A stretch of 64,000 nucleotides of DNA from Photobacterium sanctipauli (GCF_003026495.1 NZ_PYMA01000010.1:124001-188000); one strand, 5' to 3'; shown: positions 36,473 to 46,179, counted from the first letter of the stretch. Numbers and translations: made by a program. The notes: generated by a model from the letters alone, not told the origin.

Positions 36473-36934
36473 CTAGCGGCAGATATCGGCAAACATCGGA
36501 TCGCACAACAACAGCAAATCGTCGGTACTGAGCTCGACCCCCGCCATGCGATCGCCGCTGCTGATATTGACCCGCTGGTGGCGGGTAATTTGGTGATCAA
36601 AGATTACCGGTAGCGGGCGCTTCAAGCCGATAGGGGCCACGGTACCAATGACCAGTCCCGTTACTTTTTCAACATCGCTGGCATCGGCACAGGTCATCCG
36701 GCGGCAGCCGAACATTTCACGCACCTTTTTCGGATCAACTTGGGCAGGGCCCGGCACGCAGGCCAAGACATGAAAACCACCCATATCGCGAAGCAGGATG
36801 GACTTGACCATTTGTTGCGGATCGACCCCGCGCTCGCGGGCGGCCTCGTCAATGGTTTTGGCCGGTTGGGTATGGGGGAGAAGGCGGTATTCCACGCCTT
36901 CTTTTTGCAGGTAACTGGTAACCGGGGTATCCAT
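36473..36934 (-). CDS. YbaK/EbsC family aminoacyl-tRNA deacylase
   Basis: The 153-residue product is a stand-alone editing domain: TIDEAARERG, the VKSILLRD strand with the catalytic-site lysine, VDPKKVREMFG, and GTVAPIGLKRPLPVIFD, which corresponds to the substrate-binding GxxxPxG loop. YbaK deacylates Cys-tRNA(Pro), and other members edit Ala- or Ser-charged tRNAs. The sequence is nearer to YbaK-type than the protein at 23183, but specificity is not shown. It lies 2 bases after ygfZ and was probably added to that unit. Confidence 0.88.
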   Translation of the reverse strand: MDTPVTSYLQKEGVEYRLLPHTQPAKTIDEAARERGVDPQQMVKSILLRDMGGFHVLACVPGPAQVDPKKVREMFGCRRMTCADASDVEKVTGLVIGTVAPIGLKRPLPVIFDHQITRHQRVNISSGDRMAGVELSTDDLLLLCDPMFADICR

Positions 36935-36936
36935 GG

Positions 36937-37917
36937 TTAGTCGTTTTCCGCCAGCGAGTAGGGAAGTTCAAGCTGCTGCCATACCGCTTCTTGTCCGCTC
37001 AGGCGGAACGTGGTGTCGGCATCCAGATCGTTTGGCAGGCCAACTAGCGCAACGGCTGTGCCGTTGTTGTATTGGTAGCCGGCAATAATACTGCCGCCCT
37101 TGCGCCAGTTTTCGCCTACGCTGCGCTCAAGCGCATCACCCGCTTGCGGGCACTGCTCGGTTGGGCCGCTGACAATGTACATTGCGCGCTTGTTGATACC
37201 ACGGTATTTGGCGCGGGCAACGGTTTCCTGTCCGGTGTAACAGCCTTTTTTGAAGCTGATACCGTCAACCGCTTGCAGGTTCATCGCTTGAGGGATGAAT
37301 TCCAGCTCGGTGGCCGCATCGACGCGAGGTAGCGCCGCTTTGATATCGTAAAGGTCCCACAGGGTGTCGTCAGCCAGTGTCGCTTCACCCGCCAGCTTGT
37401 CGGCAATCGTGCCGGCTTGCTCTGCGGTGACGGCCAATAACCAGCGCTGCTCGTCGACCTTCACGGCGGTACCGCCGTCAATTGCACGGACATCGCCTTC
37501 GCCGCCAAATAGGGCACTCACCTTGGTATCGGCGTCAGCACCGGTAAGGCCGAGCAGGACATCGCCGCTTTGTTCGATATCGACCTTGGAGAAGATCGCG
37601 TACTTCTTCAGCTCAGGCAGCTGCGTGGCCATGATGCTCTGGCGCTGGAACAGGGCGTAGCCATCATTGTGGTGGAAAAGGCGAAACACGGTGCGCATTT
37701 TGCCCTTGGCATCGCAATGGGCACCCAGCGTTGATTGCGTCGGTGCTAGGGAAACGACATCACAAGTCACCTGGCCTTGTAGGTAAGACTTCTTGTCGTC
37801 GCCAATCAGGGTAACCAAGCCCCAATTCGCAAGATCAACCAATGCCAGTGCCGGCAGGCTATCTTCTGGTGACAGGGAGAGAGGGGCAAATTTCAAAGTT
37901 TCAGACCAATTGCTCAT
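36937..37917 (-). CDS. ygfZ: Folate-binding tRNA-modifying factor YgfZ
   Basis: YgfZ (IbaG-family partner, homologue of human IBA57) binds tetrahydrofolate and is needed for the activity of some iron-sulphur enzymes such as MiaB. The 326-residue product (E. coli 326) contains the diagnostic KGCYTGQE motif with its functional cysteine near residue 225. It is divergent from sdhE across about 270 bases, as in E. coli. Confidence 0.95.
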   Translation of the reverse strand: MSNWSETLKFAPLSLSPEDSLPALALVDLANWGLVTLIGDDKKSYLQGQVTCDVVSLAPTQSTLGAHCDAKGKMRTVFRLFHHNDGYALFQRQSIMATQLPELKKYAIFSKVDIEQSGDVLLGLTGADADTKVSALFGGEGDVRAIDGGTAVKVDEQRWLLAVTAEQAGTIADKLAGEATLADDTLWDLYDIKAALPRVDAATELEFIPQAMNLQAVDGISFKKGCYTGQETVARAKYRGINKRAMYIVSGPTEQCPQAGDALERSVGENWRKGGSIIAGYQYNNGTAVALVGLPNDLDADTTFRLSGQEAVWQQLELPYSLAEND

Positions 37918-38184
37918 AGAAAATCCATGCTATTGAAGTAGCCGCCAGAGGGTAAACTGTCTGACCTACTCGATGAAAGGTAACTGGGTATATCGACTAT
38001 GTTAAAGCCAGATGCATTATTTGTCAGCCCAAATACTTGAGAGAATAGGTCAGTTAATAGACGGGATAATGGATCCTAGGTCTCAACTTGGTGTTTTGCT
38101 TGCTCTGGCTCATGGTCGGTTGCAGATCGGGCTGCTAGTATGGGTGCCATTGTTAACGACCAGTAACCGGTTTGAGGTTGTAAA

Positions 38185-38445
38185 ATGTTGAGTGCAGACG
38201 ATAAAGCACGAGTAAAGTGGGCATGCCGCCGCGGTATGCTAGAGCTAGACGTTATCATTATGCCTTTCTTCGAAGAGTGCTTTGATGACTTGTCGGAGCA
38301 AGAGCAGCAGGACTTCATTTCACTGTTGAAGTGTGATGATCCTGATCTGTTTACTTGGGTGATGCAGCATGGCCGCAGCGACAACCCTGCCCATGCCGCG
38401 ATGGTGGACAAGATCGTTGCCCACAACAACAGCAAACTTCGCTGA
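38185..38445 (+). CDS. sdhE: FAD assembly factor SdhE
   Basis: SdhE (YgfY) attaches FAD covalently to succinate dehydrogenase and fumarate reductase flavoproteins. The 86-residue helical product has the conserved RGMLELD motif at residues 16-22. It is divergent from ygfZ and overlaps ygfX, the same layout as in E. coli. The start ATG at 38185 is 12 bases after a GGTTG ribosome-like site, which is weak. Confidence 0.95.
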   Translation: MLSADDKARVKWACRRGMLELDVIIMPFFEECFDDLSEQEQQDFISLLKCDDPDLFTWVMQHGRSDNPAHAAMVDKIVAHNNSKLR

Positions 38446-38845
38446 TCTTACCCTCGTACCATCAACGTATCTATTAGGCGCGCTGGCAACCCTGTATGCC
38501 AGTGCGCTTTTTCTTCTTTTCCTTGCCGTATTTTTTCTTGTTCTTCCGCTGTCTATATTGATTGCCTGTAGCTGGTTGCTGTGGCATGAGTATTGGCAAC
38601 TTGCGTTGAGGTATTGCCAGCAGCAGGGGCGGTTGGTAATAGAGCAACAGGGCCAGATCCGCTGGCAGGGCGAACGGTGGCGCCTGGTACAAGTGAAGAT
38701 CTGCACCCGTTGGCTAATCATGGTCGGCGTGCAATCAGGTTCCCAGCGCCGTTGGTTGCTTATCGCCCCAGACAGTTGCCGAGAAAATGATTACCGCAGC
38801 TTGGCCTTATTTTGCCACCACTTCCCGTCAATATGTCACGACTGA
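38417..38845 (+). CDS. ygfX: YgfX family membrane protein
   Basis: The product has two adjacent hydrophobic segments (about residues 18-55 of the version given here) and a C-terminal soluble part with RWQGERWRL and WLLIAPDS, which match the YgfX/CptA family. In E. coli YgfX was proposed to act with SdhE or as a toxin-like inhibitor of MreB/FtsZ; the role is debated. The start is uncertain: I chose the TTG at 38417, which overlaps sdhE by 29 bases, because upstream ATG codons in the same frame lie deep inside sdhE. It is 142 residues with this start. Confidence 0.8.
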   Translation: MPTTTANFADLTLVPSTYLLGALATLYASALFLLFLAVFFLVLPLSILIACSWLLWHEYWQLALRYCQQQGRLVIEQQGQIRWQGERWRLVQVKICTRWLIMVGVQSGSQRRWLLIAPDSCRENDYRSLALFCHHFPSICHD

Positions 38846-38978
38846 CCAATATTGCATCATCCTTGTGCTTTTTCCCCGGAGCAGGTCATACCTATTGATC
38901 TATACCCAGCATTTATGCGCTTTTAATGATAGATTGCTCAACTGAATAATTATATTGAGCAGAGGGGGAACATTGCTC

Positions 38979-40805
38979 ATGAAAATAAAGCACAAACTAT
39001 ACGGTTTAAGTATGCTGGGACTGCTTGCTTTGGGCGCCGTTTTGTCGCTCGGGTGGTTTGCCAGTGATCGGGTGGTGAAGATCAACCAGGCGCTGACATC
39101 CGTCAGCGAGATGGAGGTTTCGCTGCTTAACCTGCGCCGTAACGAAAAAGATTTTTTGATGCGGATGGACTTGAAGTACCAAGCGACCTTTCAGCGCAAC
39201 TTCCAATCCTACCAACAGCATCAGGCACAGCTGGGCTTGTACCTGTCTGAGCTGGATATTCAATTGCCTGAAATTGAGGCTTTGCCAAATAAGATGGCGA
39301 GCTACCAGGCGGGCATGATGGCGTTGATTGGAGCCTATCAAAAGCTGGGGCTATCGCCAGATGAAGGGATGCAGCAAGCTTTCTTTGCGGCATCGCAAGC
39401 CTTGATCTTAGCGGCAAGCGGGCAACAGGACAGTATTGCAGCCTATCGCTTGGTGCAGGCTGCCGAGCTACTTGTTCTCGATAGCAGTGAGCAGCAAGCC
39501 AACCATTATGTGGCCCTGCAGCAAGAGCTGGCTCCCCAGCTGGGCGCGAACCTCGGCTCGGCTTATCAAGATTATGCGCAGGCGGTGGCACCGCTCTTAT
39601 CTCAATTGCATGTGATTGGCTTGAGCCATAACGATGGCTTGCAGGGCGAGATCCGCCAGCAATCCCACCAGGTCGAGCAGGCTTTTGACCGGCTAAAGCA
39701 GCAGCTGGCCGCGACTGTTGCTGCCGATCAGGAGAAAACGGTATGGACCATCCTGGTTGCGCTAATCGTTGTGGTCGCGCTGTTGTTGGGCGTGTCTTGG
39801 TGGATCAGCCAGTCGATCCAGCAGCGCTTGGCGAGCCTGAGCCAATTGATGGGCAATATTGCCCGCCAGCATGATTTGACCCAGCGCGCAGATCAGAGCG
39901 GTAGCGATGAACTGGCGGAAATGGCAGCTAACTTCAATTACTTGCTTGGCAGCCTCAGCGGCCTGGTCGCAAATGTGCAGCAGGCAATTGAACAACTCGA
40001 ACCGGCCTCTGCCAAGCTCCAGCAGCGAAGCCTGGACTCGGAGCAGGCATTGCAAAACCAGCAGGGTGAAACCGACTCGGTGGCAACCTCTATCACCGAG
40101 ATGGGGGTGACCATCCGTGAAATCGCCGGTAATACCGAGCAGGCCGCGGCGAACGCCGACAACAGTTACCAAGGGGCGACGCAAGGGCTGGCCGAGGTAT
40201 CGGCCACCAAGGAGCGGATCAAGGCCCTGTCGGATGACTTGTCCCAAACCAGTCATGAAATCGCCAGTTTATCAGGCCTGTCCGAGAACATCGGTTCGGT
40301 GCTCGATGTGATAAAAGGCATAGCCGAGCAGACTAACTTGCTGGCGTTGAATGCGGCGATAGAAGCCGCGCGCGCCGGGGAGCAGGGCCGAGGCTTTGCC
40401 GTGGTGGCTGACGAAGTGCGCTCCTTGGCGTTGCGTACACGCCAGTCGACCGAAGAAATCACGACGATCATCGGCTCATTGCAGCAGCAAACCGGGGAAG
40501 TGGTTGAGCACATTGGCCGCTGCCAGGAGCAAGGCAATGTCAGTGTCGAGCAGGCAAATAGCGCCGAGGCGAAGATCAACCAAATTATGGCTGATATGCA
40601 GCAAATCATGGACACCAGCACCCAGATAGCCGCAGCGGTTGAGCAGCAAAGCTTGGTTTCTGATGAGATTGGCCGCAACGTGTCGGCGATTCGGGATATC
40701 ACCAGCCAAAACTCTGCCGTTGCCCATGACAATGCCCAAGCGGCCGATGATGTTGCGCAGCAAGCCCACGGGCTGGCCAAGGCGATTTCAGAATATAAGG
40801 TTTAA
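38979..40805 (+). CDS. Methyl-accepting chemotaxis protein with HBM sensor domain
   Basis: The 608-residue product is a transmembrane chemoreceptor. TM1 is at residues 9-28 and TM2 at 254-276. The roughly 225-residue periplasmic part carries the RRNEKDFL motif (53-60) and [11 protein letters not shown] (220-230), hallmarks of the helical bimodular (HBM) domain known from McpS of Pseudomonas putida, which senses TCA intermediates. HAMP follows, then a signalling domain with the highly conserved [19 protein letters not shown] hairpin tip. No CheW-binding or methylesterase tail pentapeptide is seen at the C terminus. The start at 38979 has GGGGGA upstream. No chemotaxis genes are adjacent. Confidence 0.95.
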   Translation: MKIKHKLYGLSMLGLLALGAVLSLGWFASDRVVKINQALTSVSEMEVSLLNLRRNEKDFLMRMDLKYQATFQRNFQSYQQHQAQLGLYLSELDIQLPEIEALPNKMASYQAGMMALIGAYQKLGLSPDEGMQQAFFAASQALILAASGQQDSIAAYRLVQAAELLVLDSSEQQANHYVALQQELAPQLGANLGSAYQDYAQAVAPLLSQLHVIGLSHNDGLQGEIRQQSHQVEQAFDRLKQQLAATVAADQEKTVWTILVALIVVVALLLGVSWWISQSIQQRLASLSQLMGNIARQHDLTQRADQSGSDELAEMAANFNYLLGSLSGLVANVQQAIEQLEPASAKLQQRSLDSEQALQNQQGETDSVATSITEMGVTIREIAGNTEQAAANADNSYQGATQGLAEVSATKERIKALSDDLSQTSHEIASLSGLSENIGSVLDVIKGIAEQTNLLALNAAIEAARAGEQGRGFAVVADEVRSLALRTRQSTEEITTIIGSLQQQTGEVVEHIGRCQEQGNVSVEQANSAEAKINQIMADMQQIMDTSTQIAAAVEQQSLVSDEIGRNVSAIRDITSQNSAVAHDNAQAADDVAQQAHGLAKAISEYKV

Positions 40806-40903
40806 ATTCTACCTAGGGTTATGGGAAAATGGCGGCAGACTCGACACGCATTTAGCCCTACCGATGGTGTATCCGTCGGCTGAGGGGATATAAAGGAAAT
40901 AGA

Positions 40904-41332
40904 ATGTTCAATAAAATTTTGGTCGTTTGTGTTGGCAATATTTGCCGCTCACCTGCGGGTGAATACTTGCTAAAGAGCCTGCTGCCGAATAAGCACATTG
41001 CCTCTGCGGGTGTGGCAGCGGTGGTTGGCAAGTCTGCCGATAAAACCTCTGCCTTGGTGGCCGAAGAGCATGGTGTCAGCCTTGAAGGGCACGTTGCACG
41101 CCAGCTGACCAGCGAGATCTGCCGCGAGTACGATCTGATCTTGGTGATGGAAAAAGGCCACATTGAAGCGGTGACGAATATTGCAGCCGAAGCGCGTGGC
41201 AAGACGATGCTGTTCGGCCAGTGGATCGGCCAAAAGGACATTCCTGACCCTTACCGCCAGAGCCGCGAAGCCTTCGACCATGCTTATGAGCTAATTGATG
41301 AAGCTGCCAAGGCTTGGGCGAAGAAGCTGTAA
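40904..41332 (+). CDS. Low molecular weight protein-tyrosine phosphatase
   Basis: The 142-residue product has the active-site loop VCVGNICRSP (Cys9 region, CX5R) and the general-acid DPY in IPDPYRQ, diagnostic of low molecular weight tyrosine phosphatases. It is closest in size and motif to Wzb/Etp, which dephosphorylate the Wzc-type kinase controlling capsule or exopolysaccharide export. No wza or wzc is next to it, so the substrate is open. It follows the chemoreceptor gene by 98 bases and ends at a shared terminator with nadB. Confidence 0.93.
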   Translation: MFNKILVVCVGNICRSPAGEYLLKSLLPNKHIASAGVAAVVGKSADKTSALVAEEHGVSLEGHVARQLTSEICREYDLILVMEKGHIEAVTNIAAEARGKTMLFGQWIGQKDIPDPYRQSREAFDHAYELIDEAAKAWAKKL

Positions 41333-41354
41333 TTCGATTGCCCTAGGGCTAGAA

Positions 41355-41396
41355 TGAAAAAAGCGAGCAGGCTATTTGGCCGGCTCGCTTTTTTTG
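41355..41396. terminator. Bidirectional terminator between phosphatase gene and nadB
   Basis: AAAAAAGCGAGC / GCTCGCTTTTTTT with a 13-base loop containing a further GGC/GCC pair, between convergent genes and T-rich on both strands. Confidence 0.85.
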
Positions 41397-41426
41397 TATT
41401 AAGTTACTTGAACCCTGGCAGTGCCG

Positions 41427-43046
41427 CTAGCACGGTTGGTCCGGGGTGAGGATCGTCGGTTTCAGATCCTCTGACTGCTCCGGGTGATCCAGGGTGTAGT
41501 GCAGGCCAAGGCTCTCTTTGCGCTCAAGGGCGCAGCGTACCATCAGCTCGGCAACCTGCAGCAGGTTACGCAGCTCCAGTAGGTTGTTCGATACCTTGAA
41601 GTTGCTGTAGTACTCGTGGGTTTCATCCTGCAGCAGCTGGATGCGGCGCATTGCGCGCTCCAGTCGCTTGGTGGTGCGGACAATGCCCATGTAGTCCCAC
41701 ATAAACAGGCGTAGCTCGTGCCAGTTGTGCTGGATAACGACTTCTTCGTCCGAGCAACTTACTTGGCTTTCATCCCAGTTTGGCAATGGTGCCGGCAGGC
41801 CGACGTCATTGAATTTCTGCTCGATGCTTTGGGCCGCAGACCACGCATAGACCACGCATTCAAGCAGCGAATTCGAGGCCATGCGGTTGGCGCCGTGCAA
41901 GCCGGTGTAGCTGACTTCCCCAATTGCGTAAAGGCCCGGTAGGTCGGTACTGCCGTCTTTCTCGACCACAACCCCGCCGCAGGTATAGTGGGCGGCCGGT
42001 ACGATAGGGATAGGCTCCTTGGTGATATCAATTCCAAACCCTTGCAGCTTCTCGTAAATGGTCGGGAAGTGCTTAATCACGAAATCCGCTGGCTTGTGGC
42101 TGATATCTAGGTACATGCAGTCGGCACCCAAGCGCTTCATTTCGAAGTCGATAGCACGGGCGACGACATCACGCGGGGCAAGCTCGCCACGCTCATCGAA
42201 GTCCTTCATGAAACGGGTGCCGTCTGGACGGCGAAGGTAGGCCCCTTCCCCGCGCAGCGCTTCCGTTAGCAGGAAGTTGCGGGCATCCGGATGGAACAGG
42301 CAAGTCGGGTGAAACTGGTTAAATTCAAGGTTGGCTACCCGGCAGCCAGCACGCCAGGCCATGGCGATACCATCACCGGAAGACACGTCCGGATTGGAGG
42401 TATATTGGTAAACCTTCGAAGCCCCACCCGTTGCCAGCACCACAAACTTGGCGCGTACGGTTTCCACCGCTTCACGGTTACGGTTCCAGATATAGGCACC
42501 AAGCACCCGGTTTGGCTGGTCGCTAATACCCAGCTTTTGGTTGGTGATCAGATCAAGGGCGTTGTGGCGCTCCAGCACCTCGATATTCGGGTGGTTGTGG
42601 ACGTTGTCCTGCAAGGAGTTTTGTACTGCCATGCCGGTGGCATCGGCGGCGTGGAGAATGCGACGGTGGCTGTGGCCGCCCTCACGGGTGAGGTGGTAGC
42701 GGGGGGCTTCGTCGCCATTGCTTTCTTCTTGGTCAAACGGGACGCCGCCATCGATGAGCCACTGCACGCAGTGCTTGGCATTTTCGGCAATGAACCGGAC
42801 CACGTCTTCGTCGCAGAGGTGGGCTCCTGCGATTTGGGTATCTTCCACATGAGAATCGACACTGTCGGATTCGTCGAAGACCGCGGCAATTCCTCCCTGA
42901 GCATAATAGGTCGCGCCTTCACTACGCGGCCCCTTGCTTAATACGATGACCTTACCCAGTGGTGCTAGGCGAAGGGCCAGTGATAACCCGGCTGCACCAC
43001 TACCCACGACAAGTACATCACATTGATGTTCACGGTTTTCGTTCAT
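41427..43046 (-). CDS. nadB: L-aspartate oxidase
   Basis: NadB oxidises L-aspartate to iminoaspartate, the first step of NAD synthesis, with oxygen or fumarate as acceptor. The 539-residue product (E. coli 540) has the FAD motif [15 protein letters not shown] (residues 11-25), the [10 protein letters not shown] loop, the HPTCLF active-site region and the C-terminal helical domain of the succinate dehydrogenase/fumarate reductase family. I start at MNENREH (43046); the longer frame has no family match. It is divergent from rpoE across 370 bases, as in E. coli. Confidence 0.97.
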   Translation of the reverse strand: MNENREHQCDVLVVGSGAAGLSLALRLAPLGKVIVLSKGPRSEGATYYAQGGIAAVFDESDSVDSHVEDTQIAGAHLCDEDVVRFIAENAKHCVQWLIDGGVPFDQEESNGDEAPRYHLTREGGHSHRRILHAADATGMAVQNSLQDNVHNHPNIEVLERHNALDLITNQKLGISDQPNRVLGAYIWNRNREAVETVRAKFVVLATGGASKVYQYTSNPDVSSGDGIAMAWRAGCRVANLEFNQFHPTCLFHPDARNFLLTEALRGEGAYLRRPDGTRFMKDFDERGELAPRDVVARAIDFEMKRLGADCMYLDISHKPADFVIKHFPTIYEKLQGFGIDITKEPIPIVPAAHYTCGGVVVEKDGSTDLPGLYAIGEVSYTGLHGANRMASNSLLECVVYAWSAAQSIEQKFNDVGLPAPLPNWDESQVSCSDEEVVIQHNWHELRLFMWDYMGIVRTTKRLERAMRRIQLLQDETHEYYSNFKVSNNLLELRNLLQVAELMVRCALERKESLGLHYTLDHPEQSEDLKPTILTPDQPC

Positions 43047-43416
43047 ATTGATTTCATATCCCTTTGGCAATCGCGCTATGTTACCAAATTCCGTTCCATT
43101 TGTTGATTTTTGACAGGATGTGCACAAAAAACTAGCCTAACGCGTTATAATGCAACCACTAATTTTGCTTTATAAGCGCAGAAAAATCGCGCACTATTAT
43201 TGAGAAATAATTTTTTCAGTTCGGGGAACTTTGCCATCGTGCCCGGGTCTTAAATAGTGCTCACGCTCATAAATTTTTATCATATTGTTTTAGTTGGGCA
43301 TTAACAGGCTACATTTGTATGGCACTCCATACTACAGTGCATATAAAAGCCCGTTTCGCATTTGGCTAAAGCGAATAAGAATGACAAGGGCAATAGACAT
43401 AGGAGTACACGCTCGA
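43047..43416. other. Divergent control region of nadB and rpoE
   Basis: The 370 bases between the two starts hold a sigma-E-type promoter at 43225-43252, a good -10 hexamer TATAAT at 43146-43151 with a weak -35 for the rpoE direction, and a 16-codon frame at 43319-43369 that could be a leader peptide. The nadB promoter must lie in the left half. Confidence 0.6.
43225..43252 (+). promoter_or_regulatory. Sigma-E-type promoter of rpoE
   Basis: GGAACTT (43225-43231), 16 bases, then TCTTA (43248-43252) fits the sigma-E consensus GGAACTT-N16-TCTGA with one mismatch, and its position upstream of rpoE fits the known autoregulation. The leader would be about 160 bases. Confidence 0.75.
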
Positions 43417-43995
43417 ATGAGCGAGCAGCAAACTGATCAGGTATTAATCGAGCGAGTACAGCGAGGAGACAAGCAGGCATTTAATTTGCTGGTGGTGAAG
43501 TACCAAAACAAGGTATGCAACTTGGTAGCAAGATATGTCAGCAATTCCGGTGACGTACCGGATGTCGCTCAGGAAGCATTTATCAAAGCGTATCGGGCAT
43601 TGCCTACTTTCCGAGGGGAAAGTGCGTTTTATACATGGTTGTACCGTATTGCTGTTAATACAGCGAAAAACTACTTGGTTGCCCAGGGGCGCCGCCCGCC
43701 AGCGTCAGATGTCGATGCGGAAGAGGCGGAATACTACGAGAGTGGTAATGCGTTGAAAGAAATTTCGAACCCTGAGAACCAAATGTTGTCTGATGAATTA
43801 AGACAGGTTGTCTTTAGTACCATCGAAGGATTACCGGACGATCTTAAAACTGCGATCACCTTACGCGAGCTGGAAGGCTTAAGCTATGAAGAAATTGCAG
43901 AAGTCATGGGATGCCCGGTCGGTACAGTAAGATCTCGAATTTTCCGTGCGCGGGAGGCGGTTGAAAAACGCATCCGTCCTCTTACGCAACGTTAG
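43417..43995 (+). CDS. rpoE: RNA polymerase sigma-E factor
   Basis: RpoE directs RNA polymerase to envelope-stress promoters. The 192-residue product (E. coli 191) has region 2 (AFNLLVVKYQNKVCNLV, FRGESAFYTWLYRIAVNTAKN) and region 4 (LRELEGLSYEEIAEVMGCPVGTVRSRIFRARE). I start at MSEQQTD (43417), with AGGAG 11 bases upstream; the frame is open for 41 further codons but these do not match the family. rseA, rseB and rseC follow and control its activity. Confidence 0.97.
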   Translation: MSEQQTDQVLIERVQRGDKQAFNLLVVKYQNKVCNLVARYVSNSGDVPDVAQEAFIKAYRALPTFRGESAFYTWLYRIAVNTAKNYLVAQGRRPPASDVDAEEAEYYESGNALKEISNPENQMLSDELRQVVFSTIEGLPDDLKTAITLRELEGLSYEEIAEVMGCPVGTVRSRIFRAREAVEKRIRPLTQR

Positions 43996-44018
43996 TGTTA
44001 AGCCAAACGGTGAAAAAG

Positions 44019-44693
44019 ATGGCTGATAGAGAAAAAATTTCGGCATTATTAGATGGCGAAGAGCTGGATCAGAGCATTGTAAATGCATTGGCTGTTGATG
44101 ATGACAGCCAGCAAACCTGGCAGAACTTCAACCTTATCGGTGATGTGATGCGTGGGGATGCACCGCAAAACAAGGATTGGGACATTGCGGCAAAGGTAGC
44201 ACTGGCACTGGAAGATGAACCAGCCCACACTGGTTTGACGGAGTCAGTTGAAGAACCTGCTCCTGTGGTACAAATAGCCACTGCCCGAGAGGCGCGTGTC
44301 GAGGAAGCACAGCCAACACCGCAACAGGCCAAGCGTACATTGCCTGCTTGGTTGACCCAATTTGGACAGGTTGCAACCGCAGCTTGTGTTTCTTTAGCGG
44401 TGATTGTCGGTGTTCAGCAGTACAACGGTGGGGCGGGTGATGACGGAGCAACAGCCGTTGCGACCGATAGCCAGCTACCCGTATTGGAAACCATTCCGTT
44501 TGCCGGTACCGCCGAGCCTGTGAGCCTAACCCGTGATTCTGTGCGCTCTGGCACCCGCCATGCCGCACCTAGCGAAGAGCAGGTTATGGAACAACGTCGC
44601 CGTATTAATGCGATGCTTCAAGATTACGAACTACAGCTGCGTTTGAACGCGGAAGATGGTTCTATCGACCGTACAATGCTTGAAGTGAACTAA
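44019..44693 (+). CDS. rseA: Anti-sigma-E factor RseA
   Basis: RseA spans the inner membrane, holds sigma-E with its N-terminal cytoplasmic domain and is cut by DegS and RseP under stress. The 224-residue product has the N-terminal REKISALLDGE segment (residues 4-14), one membrane helix at 117-133 and a periplasmic C-terminal part that binds RseB. I start at the ATG at 44019, since the frame's first codon is an upstream start without a match. It lies 23 bases after rpoE. Confidence 0.95.
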   Translation: MADREKISALLDGEELDQSIVNALAVDDDSQQTWQNFNLIGDVMRGDAPQNKDWDIAAKVALALEDEPAHTGLTESVEEPAPVVQIATAREARVEEAQPTPQQAKRTLPAWLTQFGQVATAACVSLAVIVGVQQYNGGAGDDGATAVATDSQLPVLETIPFAGTAEPVSLTRDSVRSGTRHAAPSEEQVMEQRRRINAMLQDYELQLRLNAEDGSIDRTMLEVN

Positions 44694-44707
44694 ACGATGG
44701 CAGTTAA

Positions 44708-45685
44708 ATGAAGAAGATTCTGGTCGGTGTAATGACACTGGTCAGCCTCGCGATGCCATTGCAAGCCTCTGCAGAAGAGCCTGTTTCTTCCGCCGAGGCT
44801 TTGTTGCATCAAATGGGTGAGGCTAGCCGCGAGCTCAGCTATGAGCTGTCGTACATCCTAATCAAGAAAAATAGTATCGAACCCCTGCGTTACCGCCATG
44901 CAATCGAAGATGGCGAGACTTATGCACACCTAGTTTATTTGAGCGGGCCTCCTCGTGAGGTGATTCAGCGTGGCAACGAAGTGAGCTATTTCGAGCCTGG
45001 CCTAGACCCGTTTACCATCGACAGCAACAAGATGGTCGCGCCGCTGCCGCCAATCATGAAAACCGACATCGATGAGTTGGCCAAGTATTACGACTTTATT
45101 CCGATGGGCCGTGCCCGCGAAGCCGGGGTGGCATCGGATGTCGTACGTATCGCGCCGAAAGACGGTGCGCGCTATTCCTACCTGCTTTGGATTGATACCC
45201 GTAGCAAGCTGGTACTGAGGGCTGATTTGCTCGATCGTGACGGCGAGCCGCTAGAGCAGTACCGGGCCGTTTCTTATGTGATTAACCCCAAGGTGGGCGA
45301 AGTACTGAAAAGCTTGGAAAGTGTCGAGCTGCCTGCCGTGGTCCAGTTGCCGCCGCAGCCTCAGGCTGAGCTAAACTGGCAGGTGAACTGGCTGCCGCAA
45401 GGGTTTGAATCGGTGTCGAAGAACCGCCACCGCCTGATGATGACTGAGCGACCGGTGGAAAGCAAAATGTACAGTGATGGCCTGTTCAGCTTTTCGATTT
45501 ACGTCTCTGCGTCAGATAGCTACACGGTGCGGGAGCAGCTGGTTCGCCAAGGTCGCCGAACATTGCACAGTTATATGCTCAATGATAAAGAAGTGACGGT
45601 TGTCGGTGATATTCCGCCGGCGACGGCACGTCGCATCGCTGAATCTGTGGTCTTTGCCAATGTGGCCGGAGAAAGCGGGCAATGA
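44708..45685 (+). CDS. rseB: Sigma-E regulatory protein RseB
   Basis: RseB (MucB) binds the periplasmic part of RseA and shields it from DegS until mislocalised lipopolysaccharide or outer-membrane proteins displace it. The 325-residue product has a signal peptide of 22 residues (cleavage after ASA), a large lipoprotein-like N-terminal domain and a small C-terminal domain, with the family's PQGFE, SDGL and SVYV-like segments (DGLFSFSIYV). It starts 14 bases after rseA and overlaps rseC by 4 bases. Confidence 0.95.
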   Translation: MKKILVGVMTLVSLAMPLQASAEEPVSSAEALLHQMGEASRELSYELSYILIKKNSIEPLRYRHAIEDGETYAHLVYLSGPPREVIQRGNEVSYFEPGLDPFTIDSNKMVAPLPPIMKTDIDELAKYYDFIPMGRAREAGVASDVVRIAPKDGARYSYLLWIDTRSKLVLRADLLDRDGEPLEQYRAVSYVINPKVGEVLKSLESVELPAVVQLPPQPQAELNWQVNWLPQGFESVSKNRHRLMMTERPVESKMYSDGLFSFSIYVSASDSYTVREQLVRQGRRTLHSYMLNDKEVTVVGDIPPATARRIAESVVFANVAGESGQ

Positions 45686-46179
45686 TGCGCTCCCTTGCCA
45701 CGGTGGTGGCGGTAGGCAATAACGAGCTTACCGTCAGCTGCCAGCAGCAAACCTCGTGCGGCAGTTGCGCGGCGCAAAATAGTTGCGGCACCGGTATTGT
45801 CACTAAGGCAATACCCGGTCGCAGCCATCTGGTTAAAATTGCGACCCAAATTCCTGCCAAGGTGGGGGATGTGGTTGAAATCGGCCTGTCGGAACGGAGC
45901 ATGCTGCACTCTGCAGTGCTGGTTTATGTGCTGCCTTTGCTATTCTTAGTGGTGGGCGCAGCACTGGGGCAGTGGTGGTTTGTCAGTATTTCCGGGGGAA
46001 GCGAGCTGGGTGTTATCGTCACTTCGCTGGTGAGCGGCGGTGTTGGTTTGCTGCTTGCCCGGCGTCTCGCAGCCCGTTTGGAAGGAAATTTAGCGTATAA
46101 ACCCAACCTTATCCGGGTGCTTGGTAGTCCTATTTCAGCTGATCAAGTGATAAATGGCGCATCGAAAGATAGCGACTAG
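45682..46179 (+). CDS. rseC: SoxR-reducing / sigma-E system protein RseC
   Basis: The 165-residue product is an inner-membrane RseC/MucC protein with an N-terminal soluble domain holding a cysteine cluster (CGSCAAQNSCG) and two membrane helices around residues 76-97 and 104-124. RseC has a small positive effect on sigma-E, and in E. coli is also part of the Rsx-RseC complex that reduces SoxR. Two ATG codons stand in a row at 45682 and 45685; the overlap with rseB implies coupled translation. Confidence 0.93.
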   Translation: MMRSLATVVAVGNNELTVSCQQQTSCGSCAAQNSCGTGIVTKAIPGRSHLVKIATQIPAKVGDVVEIGLSERSMLHSAVLVYVLPLLFLVVGAALGQWWFVSISGGSELGVIVTSLVSGGVGLLLARRLAARLEGNLAYKPNLIRVLGSPISADQVINGASKDSD

